Shown: positions 9,253-17,565, counted from the stretch's first letter. The stretch: 35,265 bases of DNA from an uncultured Christensenella sp. (GCA_910584035.1 CAJTZR010000006.1:1-35265), one strand, 5' to 3'. Program-made: numbers and translations. The notes: a model not told the origin generated them from the letters alone.

Positions 9253-9923
9253 ATTAAACAAGAAAATTGCTTAATTAATTTTGGTTTTGATAGCTGTTAA
9301 ATAGAAATTTTAATATTCTTGCGTTAATGCTTAAAATTTTAAAAATTTTATAAAAACCTATCGAAAATCGGTAGCAATTTGAAATTTTAGCGTAAAAAAC
9401 GAAAAATAAACGTGATAAAATGCATAACCTAATGCAAAATAAATGTATTAAATTTAAAAAATAACATTATAATAGTTTAAGCTTGAAAAATTAAAATCAT
9501 TTGCAAAATAGTTGTCATTAAGCTTAATTTGCAATAAGTATGTGTTTATTTTAAAATTATCGTCAAAAGTTTAAGTGTGTTTAAATTTTTTAAAACATTG
9601 TGCTTTGAATATAAGATTGGTAACTTGTAAACTTAAATTAGAAAAATTAATATGTAATAAAACAAAAACTGCAGTGTCACTGCAGTTTTGATTTTTTGGC
9701 TTTGCGAAAACGACTAGACAAACTAGTGTTTAAAGAAGGCTTTTGCCGTTGATTTATGATATATTTTAGAGTGAAACTTAATTATATCTAATAACTTTTA
9801 ACAATTCTATTTGTGTCTTTGAATATTTATTTGTATATTAACAAATACAAGATTTTTTTAATTGTTAAAAAATTAAAAGTACGACTAATAAAAATCTAAT
9901 TTGATTTTGATATTTACTTTAAA
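9253..9923. other. Intergenic spacer between convergent genes, 671 bases
   Basis: No supported gene. It contains a copy of the AAAATCGGTA motif at 9357-9374 inside a small imperfect hairpin (CTATCG / CGGTAG) and the strong terminator at 9661-9697. The remainder is featureless AT-rich DNA. Confidence 0.6.
9661..9697. terminator. Bidirectional terminator
   Basis: Arms AAAACTGCAG (9665-9674) and CTGCAGTTTT (9680-9689) with a 5-base loop; T runs follow on both strands. It serves the convergent genes on either side, although it is about 410 bases beyond the plus-strand stop. Confidence 0.75.
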
Positions 9924-10235
9924 TTATTCTTTTGTTCTTGTTTTGCATTTTGTTGCAAGCATTTTTTCACCAACATTTACAAAATCTGCAGCACATTTAA
10001 AACATTTATTATAGCTACATTCTGTGCTATTACATTTAATTAATGTGTCCTCATTGTCAGAATAGTTAAATTCGCTTGAAACCTCCATATTGACAAATTC
10101 TTGTTCAATTACACCATTTTCTCTTTTAATTCTTGTAATACAATTACCTCTTTTGTCAATATTAACTACGCCAGCTTTGCAGTGAAAGCCTTCATTAAAT
10201 TCGCAGTTGCTAGTTGTACATTTTAAACCTTTCAT
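9924..10235 (-). CDS. Protein with two DUF1540 domains
   Basis: A 103-residue protein with two copies of a cysteine motif: KCTTSNCEFNEGFHCKAGVVNI near the start and KCNSTECSYNKCFKCAADFVNV in the second half, each Cys-x4-Cys-x5/6-Cys. This is the DUF1540 pattern, common in Clostridia and thought to bind a metal; its function is not established. A perfect AAGGAGG precedes the ATG. The two halves are joined by a beta-like linker of about 35 residues. It is a single gene divergent from the kinase-like gene. A metal-binding or redox role is inference only. Confidence 0.75.
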   Translation of the reverse strand: MKGLKCTTSNCEFNEGFHCKAGVVNIDKRGNCITRIKRENGVIEQEFVNMEVSSEFNYSDNEDTLIKCNSTECSYNKCFKCAADFVNVGEKMLATKCKTRTKE

Positions 10236-10342
10236 ATTTCCTCCTTATACGTAAAAACATTGCATTTTTAATAGTATTTACAATTTGTTTTGATTTATTC
10301 TGAGCATAAACTGAAAATTATGTAAAATAACCGATTTTTTGC

Positions 10343-10371
10343 TTGCTTAAATTGTGCAAATTTGTTAAAAT
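10343..10371 (+). promoter_or_regulatory. Promoter of the kinase-like gene
   Basis: TTGCTT at 10343-10348, a 17-base spacer and TAAAAT at 10366-10371, about 50 bases ahead of the ATG at 10422. Confidence 0.5.
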
Positions 10372-10421
10372 AGACACTAGTGGTAAAAAAATGTATTTAA
10401 CATTAACCATTTAGGGGACTT

Positions 10422-11087
10422 ATGGAATTAAAAATCTTAAAACAATTGAGCCGAACGAGTAACAAAGTTTGCCTTGCGAAAAATAGTGACGGCGTAAATG
10501 TGGTTGTTAAAAGGTATCAAGACTCAGCTACATTAAAGATTGAAACTACAATTTTAAATCAGTTATCTATCTCTGGATATGCACCAAAGATTTTGGAGCT
10601 TGGTGAAGATTATATCATTTATGAGTATATTGAGGGGGATTTGTTAAAAGATAAGTTTGAACTTTACACAATGAGTGATAATAAAGAGGGACTTATTAGG
10701 CTTGCAAATGAACTTTCAGTATATCTTCAAATTTTTTATTCGCTAGCAGATGGATATATAGTAAAAGATATTAGTTTTAATAATTTTATTATAAAAGACG
10801 GCAGATGTTATGGGATAGATTACGATAGTGCTGAGGAAGGTATGCAGTATACTGACTTGGCTGGGGTTATTGCTTATGCAGTAAATAATTGCACGGGTAG
10901 TATTTTTTCTGCTTTTCCATTTATTCATCAAATGTTGAAAAATTTCCGTTTTAAAATGATAGATGTTATCAATGATGTTAGAATTATTTTGAACGAAAGC
11001 AAGAAAATTATCAATGTTGACAGCGTTTTAAATGACTTATTATTGATAGACGAAGAAAAATTTGATAATTTTTACAAAATTAATTAA
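10422..11087 (+). CDS. Small protein-kinase-fold protein
   Basis: A 221-residue protein with the minimal landmarks of the kinase / aminoglycoside-phosphotransferase / RIO-Bud32 superfamily. A candidate ATP-binding lysine lies in VVVKRY (K30) and a helix-C glutamate near E41 (KIETTIL). The hinge-like stretch is IIYEYIEGDLL (about 65-75). The catalytic loop is KDISFNNFII, with D116 and N121 at the D-x4-N spacing. GIDYDSAEEG (D133 or D135) occupies the metal-binding DFG position. The C-lobe is short. This resembles archaeal-style Bud32 or small lipopolysaccharide-kinase-like proteins, but no tRNA-modification partner is nearby. The substrate is unknown. It stands alone with a promoter upstream and a 156-base gap before the next gene. 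Confidence 0.65.
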   Translation: MELKILKQLSRTSNKVCLAKNSDGVNVVVKRYQDSATLKIETTILNQLSISGYAPKILELGEDYIIYEYIEGDLLKDKFELYTMSDNKEGLIRLANELSVYLQIFYSLADGYIVKDISFNNFIIKDGRCYGIDYDSAEEGMQYTDLAGVIAYAVNNCTGSIFSAFPFIHQMLKNFRFKMIDVINDVRIILNESKKIINVDSVLNDLLLIDEEKFDNFYKIN

Positions 11088-11243
11088 AAACATATTGAAA
11101 AATAAATTTATTTGTGTTAGAATAAAGAAAATAAACATTTTAGAAAATTTTTTTCATAAAATATTATGTTGTGTGTGTTGTAAAGGTATAAACTAATTTG
11201 TAATTAGATAAATACAAAAGAAAATTATAATAGGAGAGATTGT

Positions 11244-11453
11244 ATGAAGTTTAGTGAGAGATTGACATTACTTAGAAAGGAAAAAGGCTATAATCAAACT
11301 TATGTAGCAAACTATATGGGTGTTACACAAGTAAGTGTTAGCAACTGGGAAAGAGGTTTTAAAGAACCTAGTTTTAAAATGCTAATTGAATTGACTAATT
11401 TTTATGGTGTATCAAGTGATTATTTGCTTGGTATATCTGATGAGCGTAAATAA
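11244..11453 (+). CDS. XRE-family helix-turn-helix regulator
   Basis: A 69-residue DNA-binding protein consisting of one Cro/C1-type helix-turn-helix. The motif runs from about residue 5 to 60: LTLLRKEKGYNQTYVANYMG, then QVSVSNWERGFKEPSF and the closing LTNFYGVSSDYLLGISDE, all classical XRE positions. GGAGAG precedes the ATG. There is no additional sensor domain. It lies 29 bases ahead of the mutarotase-fold gene and is likely the first gene of the run to 14700, so it may regulate that operon; no operator can be assigned from sequence. Confidence 0.9.
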   Translation: MKFSERLTLLRKEKGYNQTYVANYMGVTQVSVSNWERGFKEPSFKMLIELTNFYGVSSDYLLGISDERK

Positions 11454-11482
11454 TTTTAATTTATTGTGCAAGTGGGGGTAAA

Positions 11483-12391
11483 ATGGTAAGTATTAAAAAT
11501 GTAAATTTCAGTACTTTTGGTAATTGTTTGGAAATCTCTAATGGTAAAGTTGTGCTACGTGTTACAATAGACTTAGGACCACGCATCATTTATTATGGTT
11601 CTACTGATGAGGATAATATGATGCATACTGATGATAAATTTTTAAATGTTCGTCCAAGCGAGTTTTTGGATAAAAACTATGGCAAGGGTGAGGTATGGCG
11701 TATCTATGGTGGACATAGATTATGGAAATCACCAGAAGATGAGTCTAGTTATCAACCTGACCACAACAAAGTTCAAGTAACTATGGTTGATGGTGGGGCT
11801 GAGTTTTTTAGTGGCAATGACAAGGTTACTGGCATTGGTAAGAAAATCAAAGTTGTTATGAATGACAATGGTGATGTTAATATTGAACATAGCTTTTACA
11901 ATTGCGGCGAAAAACCTTTAAATGTTGCGTTATGGGCACTTTCTGTAATGAATAAAAACGGCATCGCTGTTATCCCTATGTCAAAAGAGGATACTGGTTT
12001 GCTAGCTAATAGGAACTTAGTAATTTGGCCATATACTGATGTGACTGATGACAGACTAAAAATTCGTCAAGAATACATAAGTATGCGTCAAGACCCAAAT
12101 TGCAAAGGACCAATGAAGATAGGTACTTTGAATACTGAGGGGCTTGCATATTATATCCGTAATGATAAGCTTGTGGAAAAAATTTATCCAAAAGCAAATC
12201 GTTGTGGCAATTATGCCGACTATTCTTGTTCAACAGAATTATATACTTGTAAAGATTTTATTGAGGTTGAAAGTTTATCTGAATTGCAAGAAATTCCAGT
12301 TGGTGGCACAGCTACTCATACGGAAATATGGAAATTACATATTAATGATAAATTATATAATGATGTTAAGGCAATGATAAATGAAAAATAA
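11483..12391 (+). CDS. Mutarotase-fold protein (DUF4380-like)
   Basis: A 302-residue, beta-rich cytoplasmic protein without signal peptide or membrane segment. The N-terminus (NCLEISNGKVVLRVTIDLGPRIIYYG) is the first strand pair of the galactose-mutarotase-like fold, as in aldose epimerases and DUF4380 proteins. GGHRLWKSPED and the closing LYTCKDFIEVESLSELQEIPVGGTATHTEIW follow the same family pattern of an acidic (ExE) strand ending in an E-x-W. Family knowledge: such proteins bind or isomerise sugars, but DUF4380 has no proven reaction. It overlaps the following lipoprotein gene by 11 bases, so translation is probably coupled. GGGGG lies upstream of the ATG. Confidence 0.7.
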   Translation: MVSIKNVNFSTFGNCLEISNGKVVLRVTIDLGPRIIYYGSTDEDNMMHTDDKFLNVRPSEFLDKNYGKGEVWRIYGGHRLWKSPEDESSYQPDHNKVQVTMVDGGAEFFSGNDKVTGIGKKIKVVMNDNGDVNIEHSFYNCGEKPLNVALWALSVMNKNGIAVIPMSKEDTGLLANRNLVIWPYTDVTDDRLKIRQEYISMRQDPNCKGPMKIGTLNTEGLAYYIRNDKLVEKIYPKANRCGNYADYSCSTELYTCKDFIEVESLSELQEIPVGGTATHTEIWKLHINDKLYNDVKAMINEK

Positions 12392-13250
12392 ATTTAAAAA
12401 AGTTGTATTGCTGGCGATAATCTTAACGCTAGCTTTACTTGCTTTTACGGGCTGTACAACAATAAATAGACGATACAATGTGGATGACATTGGAACTGTA
12501 ACAATTTCCGATGCTATAGAAGAGGCATTGCAATCGTGCGTGATTATTCAAGCTCAAGCAACTGCAATAAATTTAGATAGCAAAGCAAATAGTCAATATA
12601 GTTATATATTTGTTGGAGTTGCAATCTCTGAAACGGAAGTTATTATTCCTTATCAAGCAGTACCAAAAAATGGAGAATACCGAAATATAATATATAAAGG
12701 TATAATAGCAGGTAATGAAAGCAGTTTGAATTTTAGACTAGATTATAGTGTGCCTGATTACGCATTTGCAGTTTTAGAGTTATTGACACCAGACGTTAAA
12801 CTTAAAGCGGTTAAATTTGCAAATAGTGATAATTTAATACTTGCTGATTTGCTTTTTGGTGTAGAGTTTTCCAAGCCTTATAAAATAGGTGTTCAAAGCT
12901 TAAATGCTTATGATTATATGCGTGTTAATTCTGTAATGGTTTCATCAAAATTTATGGTTCACAATTATCAAAGTACAGGACATAAAGAATTGGAAGAAGT
13001 AACTTTTACAGCCCAAGCTTATTCTGTAGTTAGCGAACCTAGTTATAAACATAATTTTTCATTAAATTCATATGGAACATCAACAATTGAATTTAGTTTA
13101 ATAAATAATATTTTATTTAATAAAGCGGGCGAGTTTATCGGGCTTAATTATATGAAAAAAGTTGATAGCTCAAATAACAACGAACATATAGTTGATGGTA
13201 TTACTTATGCGGTAAAGAGTAATGCAATAAAACAAATTATAGAACAGTAA
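12381..13250 (+). CDS. Lipoprotein resembling a catalytically dead trypsin-fold protease
   Basis: A 289-residue protein with a lipoprotein signal (TGC lipobox, C25). Reading it beside the next gene, VGVAISETEVIIPYQAV (78-94) lines up with the protease segment around its catalytic His, but Q92 stands where the His should be. VPDYAFAVLEL (125-134) aligns with the Asp motif and keeps D126. FSLINNILFNKAGEFIGL (238-255) lies where the active enzyme has NPGNSGGG, so the serine motif is gone. GITYAVKSNAIKQII matches GIAYAIPAESIVGYV near the end. These are alignments by eye. I infer a pseudoprotease paralogue that may bind peptides or regulate its neighbour. Its start overlaps the end of the preceding gene and it ends 13 bases before the protease. 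Confidence 0.6.
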   Translation: MKNKFKKVVLLAIILTLALLAFTGCTTINRRYNVDDIGTVTISDAIEEALQSCVIIQAQATAINLDSKANSQYSYIFVGVAISETEVIIPYQAVPKNGEYRNIIYKGIIAGNESSLNFRLDYSVPDYAFAVLELLTPDVKLKAVKFANSDNLILADLLFGVEFSKPYKIGVQSLNAYDYMRVNSVMVSSKFMVHNYQSTGHKELEEVTFTAQAYSVVSEPSYKHNFSLNSYGTSTIEFSLINNILFNKAGEFIGLNYMKKVDSSNNNEHIVDGITYAVKSNAIKQIIEQ

Positions 13251-13263
13251 GGGGGTTATAATT

Positions 13264-14076
13264 ATGAAAAAACATAAAGCTTTATATTTAATTTTGATTG
13301 TTGTGATATTGGTTATTAGTACCCTTGCTATTTTGCTAACTGGATGTTTTAAGAAAAACATTACTGAAAATGTAACTATTGAAAATGCAAATTTAGTTTT
13401 TAGCAAAATTGCTGAAAATTTACTAGATTCAACTGTTACAGTTACTTGCAATTTAAGTAGTGGTGGAACTTCTGGTGGTAGTGGCGTAGTAATAACAAGT
13501 GACGGATATGTTATTACAAATTACCACGTTGTACAAAATGCTATTAATGGAAGAGCGACAGTAGCTTTTACTGATAAGGAAAACCCAGATATAACAACTA
13601 GATACACTGCAAAAATTTTGGAAGAAAAGAATGACGGCTCAAAATACTCAAAAATGGATTTAGCTATATTAAAAATTGATAGTAATCAAACATTTATACC
13701 CGCACAAATAAAAAGTGAAGCAGTTAAATGGGGTGAGTATGGCATTATAGTTGGTAATCCTAAACAATTAGGTAGTTTGTGTGCTCACGCAATGGTATCT
13801 AATCCAAAACGCACAATGTCGCATAATATCGAATCAACATATAATCAAGCTAAAGAGGTAAAACTTACAACAGAGTTTATTATGCTTGATGCACCAGTTA
13901 ATCCTGGTAATAGCGGTGGTGGATTTTTTGATAGCAATGGCAAACTTGCTGGAATTGTAACTCTAAGACAATATGATAAGAATGATAAGAATGAATATGT
14001 GACTTTCGGTATTGCTTATGCTATACCAGCAGAAAGTATTGTCGGCTATGTAAAAAGATATGGCATTACAATGTAA
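13264..14076 (+). CDS. Membrane-anchored HtrA-like (S1C) serine protease without PDZ domain
   Basis: A 270-residue trypsin-fold protease with a lipoprotein-type N-terminus (LTGC, C28) that would anchor it outside the cell. The catalytic triad is visible: H88 in VITNYHVV, D132 in KMDLAILKI and S217 in NPGNSGGGFF. The preceding GGTSGGSGVVITSDGYVITN is a typical DegP/HtrA start. The chain ends with GIAYAIPAESIVGYV, so no PDZ domain follows, which is shorter than DegP. Family knowledge: HtrA proteins degrade misfolded envelope proteins or act as sheddases. A GGGGG ribosome binding site (13251-13255) lies 8 bases ahead of the ATG. It sits 13 bases after the inactive paralogue and 30 bases before the S51 peptidase gene. 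Confidence 0.85.
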   Translation: MKKHKALYLILIVVILVISTLAILLTGCFKKNITENVTIENANLVFSKIAENLLDSTVTVTCNLSSGGTSGGSGVVITSDGYVITNYHVVQNAINGRATVAFTDKENPDITTRYTAKILEEKNDGSKYSKMDLAILKIDSNQTFIPAQIKSEAVKWGEYGIIVGNPKQLGSLCAHAMVSNPKRTMSHNIESTYNQAKEVKLTTEFIMLDAPVNPGNSGGGFFDSNGKLAGIVTLRQYDKNDKNEYVTFGIAYAIPAESIVGYVKRYGITM

Positions 14077-14106
14077 TTACTTGTTAGAGTTTAAATAAGG
14101 TTATTT

Positions 14107-14700
14107 ATGATTATTGTAATTGGTGGTGGCAGTCTAAGGGAAATGACTGACGTAAATAATTATATTGTGTCCAAGCTTGAGTATATACGCACTCAATTTG
14201 AGCGTAAACCTAAAATTTTGTTTTTACCACAAGCAAGTTTTGAGAGTAAACCATATGTCAATTCCTTTACTAGAGAGTTTGGAACAAGACTTAAGTGTAA
14301 AACAACTTGTGCTTTATGGGCAAATGGTGAAATGGACTTTGAACATATAAAGCAAAAATTTGAGGTTGTAGATGCAATTTATATTGGCGGTGGCAGATAC
14401 GATGTGCTGTGTGAGCAATTTGATAAAATGGGTATCAAACAATTAATTATAGATTTTTATAAACGTGGTGGTTTAATAGTTGGTAATAGTGCAGGCGGAA
14501 TGTTAATGTTTAAAAGTAGTGTTTCAGATTATAAAATTATGGCTGGCGTTAGTGATAGCTATGAGATAGCAAGTGGCTATGGTTTAATTAAAGGTTGTTT
14601 TTGTCCACATAGTAATGAGACAGCAAGATTGAAATATATTAATGAAAACAATTTGACTTGTGTTACTCTTGCGGAAAATGAAATTTTGCAGTTTGAGTAA
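14107..14700 (+). CDS. Peptidase E-like (S51 family) hydrolase, short C-terminus
   Basis: A 197-residue cytoplasmic protein of the class I glutamine-amidotransferase-like fold. IIVIGGG opens the sequence, AIYIGGGRYDVL supplies the oxyanion-region glycines, and the nucleophile is S128 in VGNSAGGML (family consensus G-x-S-A-G). FCPHSNETARL is in the position of the conserved His-containing loop. Family knowledge: S51 enzymes cleave Asp-Xaa dipeptides or related small peptides. The chain stops about 25-30 residues before the usual end, shortly after the GenTAL-like position, and I see no frame-shifted remainder downstream, so it is naturally short or trimmed. It is last in the XRE-led run. A terminator follows at 14789. 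Confidence 0.75.
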   Translation: MIIVIGGGSLREMTDVNNYIVSKLEYIRTQFERKPKILFLPQASFESKPYVNSFTREFGTRLKCKTTCALWANGEMDFEHIKQKFEVVDAIYIGGGRYDVLCEQFDKMGIKQLIIDFYKRGGLIVGNSAGGMLMFKSSVSDYKIMAGVSDSYEIASGYGLIKGCFCPHSNETARLKYINENNLTCVTLAENEILQFE

Positions 14701-14719
14701 TAAAAAATATAAATACCTT

Positions 14720-14737
14720 TCAAAAATCGGTATTAAA
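14720..14737 (+). repeat. Short intergenic motif, copy A
   Basis: TCAAAAATCGGTATTAAA lies 20 bases after the S51 stop and recurs exactly at 19645. Here the preceding AATACC can pair with GGTATT to make a 6-base-pair hairpin. Confidence 0.5.
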
Positions 14738-14788
14738 TAGTATAAATTTGTTGTTTTGATTTTTTAGTAAATGTTTTTTTGTTGTATG

Positions 14789-14811
14789 AAAGCGATTTTT
14801 ATCGCTTTTTT
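14789..14811 (+). terminator. Rho-independent terminator
   Basis: AAAGCGAT and ATCGCTTT form an 8-base-pair stem with a TTTT loop, followed by more T. It closes the XRE-to-S51 transcription unit. Confidence 0.75.
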
Positions 14812-14854
14812 GATATGTGTAAGTTTTAAATTATTAGTTTATTCTTATGTTAGC

Positions 14855-14883
14855 TTGCAAAAATTTTAAATAAGCTTTAAAGT
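14855..14883 (+). promoter_or_regulatory. Possible promoter of the DUF512-der unit
   Basis: TTGCAA at 14855-14860, a 17-base spacer and TAAAGT at 14878-14883 (four of six consensus bases), 26 bases ahead of the ATG. Confidence 0.35.
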
Positions 14884-14909
14884 TTAAAGTGTTGTTTTAT
14901 AGGTGTAAT

Positions 14910-16187
14910 ATGGCAAAGATTATTGAGGTTGAAAAGGGTAGTATTGCAGACCAGCTTGGCATAAAAGCTGGTGATTGTTTGCTTGAGTTTGATGGCAACC
15001 CAGTAAAAGATATACTTGATTATCATTACTATGAGGGTATGGAAGAGTTTGTAATGACTATTAGCCAAAAAGGTGAGATAATTGATTTTGAAATTGAAAA
15101 AGATTATAACGAAAGTATTGGTATTGAATTGGAGGAGAGCGTTCAGCTTACCCCAATAAGATGTAAAAATAAATGTAAGTTTTGTTTTGTTGACCAGTTA
15201 CCAAGAGGAATGAGAGAAACATTGTATGTTAAGGATGACGACTATAGATTATCTTTTGTATCTGGCAATTACATAACATTGACTAATGTTTTTAAGGAAG
15301 AATTAGAGCGTATTGTGAGATTGCATTTATCACCACTTTATGTATCTGTACACGCAACAGATAACAATACTAAAAATCAATTAGTAACTAATCCAGAGGG
15401 TGCAAAAACTTTTGATAAACTTAAGTATCTTGTAAAGAATGGTATTGAAATAAATACGCAAATAGTTATGTGTCCAGATGAAAACGATGGTGAGGTGCTA
15501 AGGAAAAGTTTGACAGACCTTGCAAGTTTAAGGCCGTATTTAAAATCTTGTGCAGTTGTACCAGTAGGTTTAACTAAATATAGAGAGGGGCTTTATCCAT
15601 TAAAAGCTGTAGATAAACAAAAAGCGATTGAAAGTATTGCAATAATTAATGAAATAAACAATAATTATGGCAGATTTGCTTATGCGTCAGACGAATTTTA
15701 TATAAAAGCGGAATTGCCTCTTCCAAACTATGAAGACTATGACGATTTTGAGCAAATTGAAAATGGTGTCGGACTTATAAGAAGTTTTGAGTATGATATG
15801 AGCGTTGTATTAGATTTTATCAAAAAACGCAAGTCAAAAGCAAAAGTTAGCCTAATTACTGGTGTATCCTTTTATGATTATCTAGTTCAATGTTGTCTAA
15901 AGATACAAGAGAAATTGGTAGGTTTGCAGTGGGAAGTAATAAAAGTGGAAAATGACTTTTTTGGACATTCAATCACTGTTGCTGGCTTAATTACTGCAAA
16001 AGATATTATCAATCAATGCAAAGGTAAAGTTCATAAAGATGTAATTATACCAAGCACAATGCTTAGGGAATTTACTACAACTTTTTTAGACGGCTTAACA
16101 GTTAAAGAACTTGAGCAAGAACTTAATGCAAAAATTCATATATGTACTGGTGGTGACCATTTGGTAGAACTACTGGCAGAATTATAA
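14910..16187 (+). CDS. DUF512 radical-SAM-like protein with N-terminal PDZ
   Basis: I place the start at the ATG at 14910, preceded by AGGTG, rather than the in-frame GTG at 14889 which adds seven residues without a ribosome binding site. The 425-residue protein has an N-terminal PDZ-like segment (VEKGSIADQLGIKAGDCLLEFDG), then C85-x3-C89-x2-C92 (CKNKCKFC), the signature of radical SAM [4Fe-4S] binding, then YVSVHATD and a C-terminal DUF512 domain (TGVSFYDYL, TVAGLITAKDI, CTGGDHL). In Firmicutes and cyanobacteria such proteins commonly sit beside der; here der begins 46 bases downstream. The reaction is not established; an iron-sulfur role is family knowledge and the link to ribosome assembly is inferred from context. 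Confidence 0.88.
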   Translation: MAKIIEVEKGSIADQLGIKAGDCLLEFDGNPVKDILDYHYYEGMEEFVMTISQKGEIIDFEIEKDYNESIGIELEESVQLTPIRCKNKCKFCFVDQLPRGMRETLYVKDDDYRLSFVSGNYITLTNVFKEELERIVRLHLSPLYVSVHATDNNTKNQLVTNPEGAKTFDKLKYLVKNGIEINTQIVMCPDENDGEVLRKSLTDLASLRPYLKSCAVVPVGLTKYREGLYPLKAVDKQKAIESIAIINEINNNYGRFAYASDEFYIKAELPLPNYEDYDDFEQIENGVGLIRSFEYDMSVVLDFIKKRKSKAKVSLITGVSFYDYLVQCCLKIQEKLVGLQWEVIKVENDFFGHSITVAGLITAKDIINQCKGKVHKDVIIPSTMLREFTTTFLDGLTVKELEQELNAKIHICTGGDHLVELLAEL

Positions 16188-16233
16188 TTGATAAACAAAA
16201 TACAATTGAGTTGTGTATTTTGTGGGAGGGTAT

Positions 16234-17565
16234 ATGGCAAAACCTTTAGTTGCAATTGTTGGCAGACCTAATGTTGGCAAATCAACTTTTTTTAATAAAG
16301 TAATAGGAAAAAGAGTATCTATCGTGGAGGATAAACCAGGTGTAACACGTGATAGATTATATTTTGATGCGGAATGGTGCGGTTATAATTTTACTATGAT
16401 TGACACTGGTGGTATTGAACTTAAAAGTGAGGATAAAATGTGGAAACACATCAAGTTACAAGCAGAAATTGCTGTTGATGTAGCTGATGTGATTGTTTTA
16501 TTCGTGGACGGCAAACAAGGTTTAATATCTGATGATATTGATATTGCAAATTATTTAAGACGTAGTAAAAAACCTATCGTGCTTGCAGTAAATAAACTAG
16601 ATAACAACGAGGTTGAAAAAACTTATGAGTTTTATGAACTAGGCTTGGGTGAGCCTTATGCAGTGTCGGGTGAACAAGGTAAGGGAATTGGTGATTTGTT
16701 GGATGCAATTTGCAAAAACCTGCCAAAAATCGATACTAAACAAGATGATGACGTTATAAACATTGCTGTTGTTGGAAAGCCAAACGCTGGTAAAAGTAGC
16801 TTGGTTAATAGACTTTTAGGATATGATAGGGTAATCGTTAGCAATGTTGCTGGTACTACACGAGATGCGATAGATACTGCTTTCACATATGACGGACAAA
16901 AGTATAATTTGATTGACACTGCGGGTATTAGGCGTAAGCGTAGTATTGATGAGAGTGTTGAAAGCTATAGCGTTATGCGTAGTTTGGCAGCTATTAGAAG
17001 AGCAGATGTTTGTTTGATAGTAATTGATTCTGGTGAGGAACTTAGTGAACAAGATATTCGTATTTGTGGATATGTACACGAGCAAGGCAAGCCATCTGTT
17101 ATTGTAATGAACAAGTGGGATATTGTGGAAAAGGATACTCATACAATTAATAAATACAACGCAAGGCTAGACGAATTATTAAAGTTTATGGATTATTATG
17201 ATGCTGTGTATGTCAGTGCAAAGACTGGACAAAGAACAGATAAAATAATGAAGGAAATTCAACTTGTGTATAGTGAGGCAAGTAAGCGTATTACAACTGG
17301 TTTGCTTAATGATATTGTACAAGACGCTGTAAGTGTAGTTGAGCCACCATCTCATAATGGTAAAAGATTAAAAGTGTTATTTGTTACTCAAAATAGTGCT
17401 AATCCGCCTACATTTGTATTTTTTGTCAATGATGTGGAATTGTTGCATTTTTCTTATAAAAGATATTTGGAAAATTGTTTGCGTAAAGCTTTTGAGTTTA
17501 AGGGAACACCTATAAGACTAGTTTTCCGTAATAAAAATGAGGAAGAAGCTTTTGGACAAAGATAG
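16234..17565 (+). CDS. der: Ribosome-associated GTPase Der (EngA)
   Basis: A 443-residue double GTPase that acts late in 50S subunit assembly. The ATG at 16234 is chosen because GGGAGGG lies just before it; the in-frame upstream start would add seven residues. The first G domain shows GRPNVGKS (10-17), DTGG and NKLD. The second shows GKPNAGKS (171-178), DTAG and NKWD. A C-terminal KH-like domain of about 100 residues follows (VVEPPSHNGKRLKVLFVTQ and NPPTFVFFVND). All motifs are intact and the length is normal. It follows the DUF512 gene and is probably co-transcribed with it. No hairpin terminator is evident behind it. Confidence 0.97.
   Translation: MAKPLVAIVGRPNVGKSTFFNKVIGKRVSIVEDKPGVTRDRLYFDAEWCGYNFTMIDTGGIELKSEDKMWKHIKLQAEIAVDVADVIVLFVDGKQGLISDDIDIANYLRRSKKPIVLAVNKLDNNEVEKTYEFYELGLGEPYAVSGEQGKGIGDLLDAICKNLPKIDTKQDDDVINIAVVGKPNAGKSSLVNRLLGYDRVIVSNVAGTTRDAIDTAFTYDGQKYNLIDTAGIRRKRSIDESVESYSVMRSLAAIRRADVCLIVIDSGEELSEQDIRICGYVHEQGKPSVIVMNKWDIVEKDTHTINKYNARLDELLKFMDYYDAVYVSAKTGQRTDKIMKEIQLVYSEASKRITTGLLNDIVQDAVSVVEPPSHNGKRLKVLFVTQNSANPPTFVFFVNDVELLHFSYKRYLENCLRKAFEFKGTPIRLVFRNKNEEEAFGQR

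Noticed and set aside
10276..10283. Minus-strand TTGTAA as a -35 for the DUF1540 gene
   Set aside because: No acceptable -10 at 16-18 bases.
16720..16740. AAAAATCGATACTAAA inside der as a copy of the intergenic motif
   Set aside because: It lies in conserved-frame coding sequence and has several mismatches, so resemblance is probably chance.
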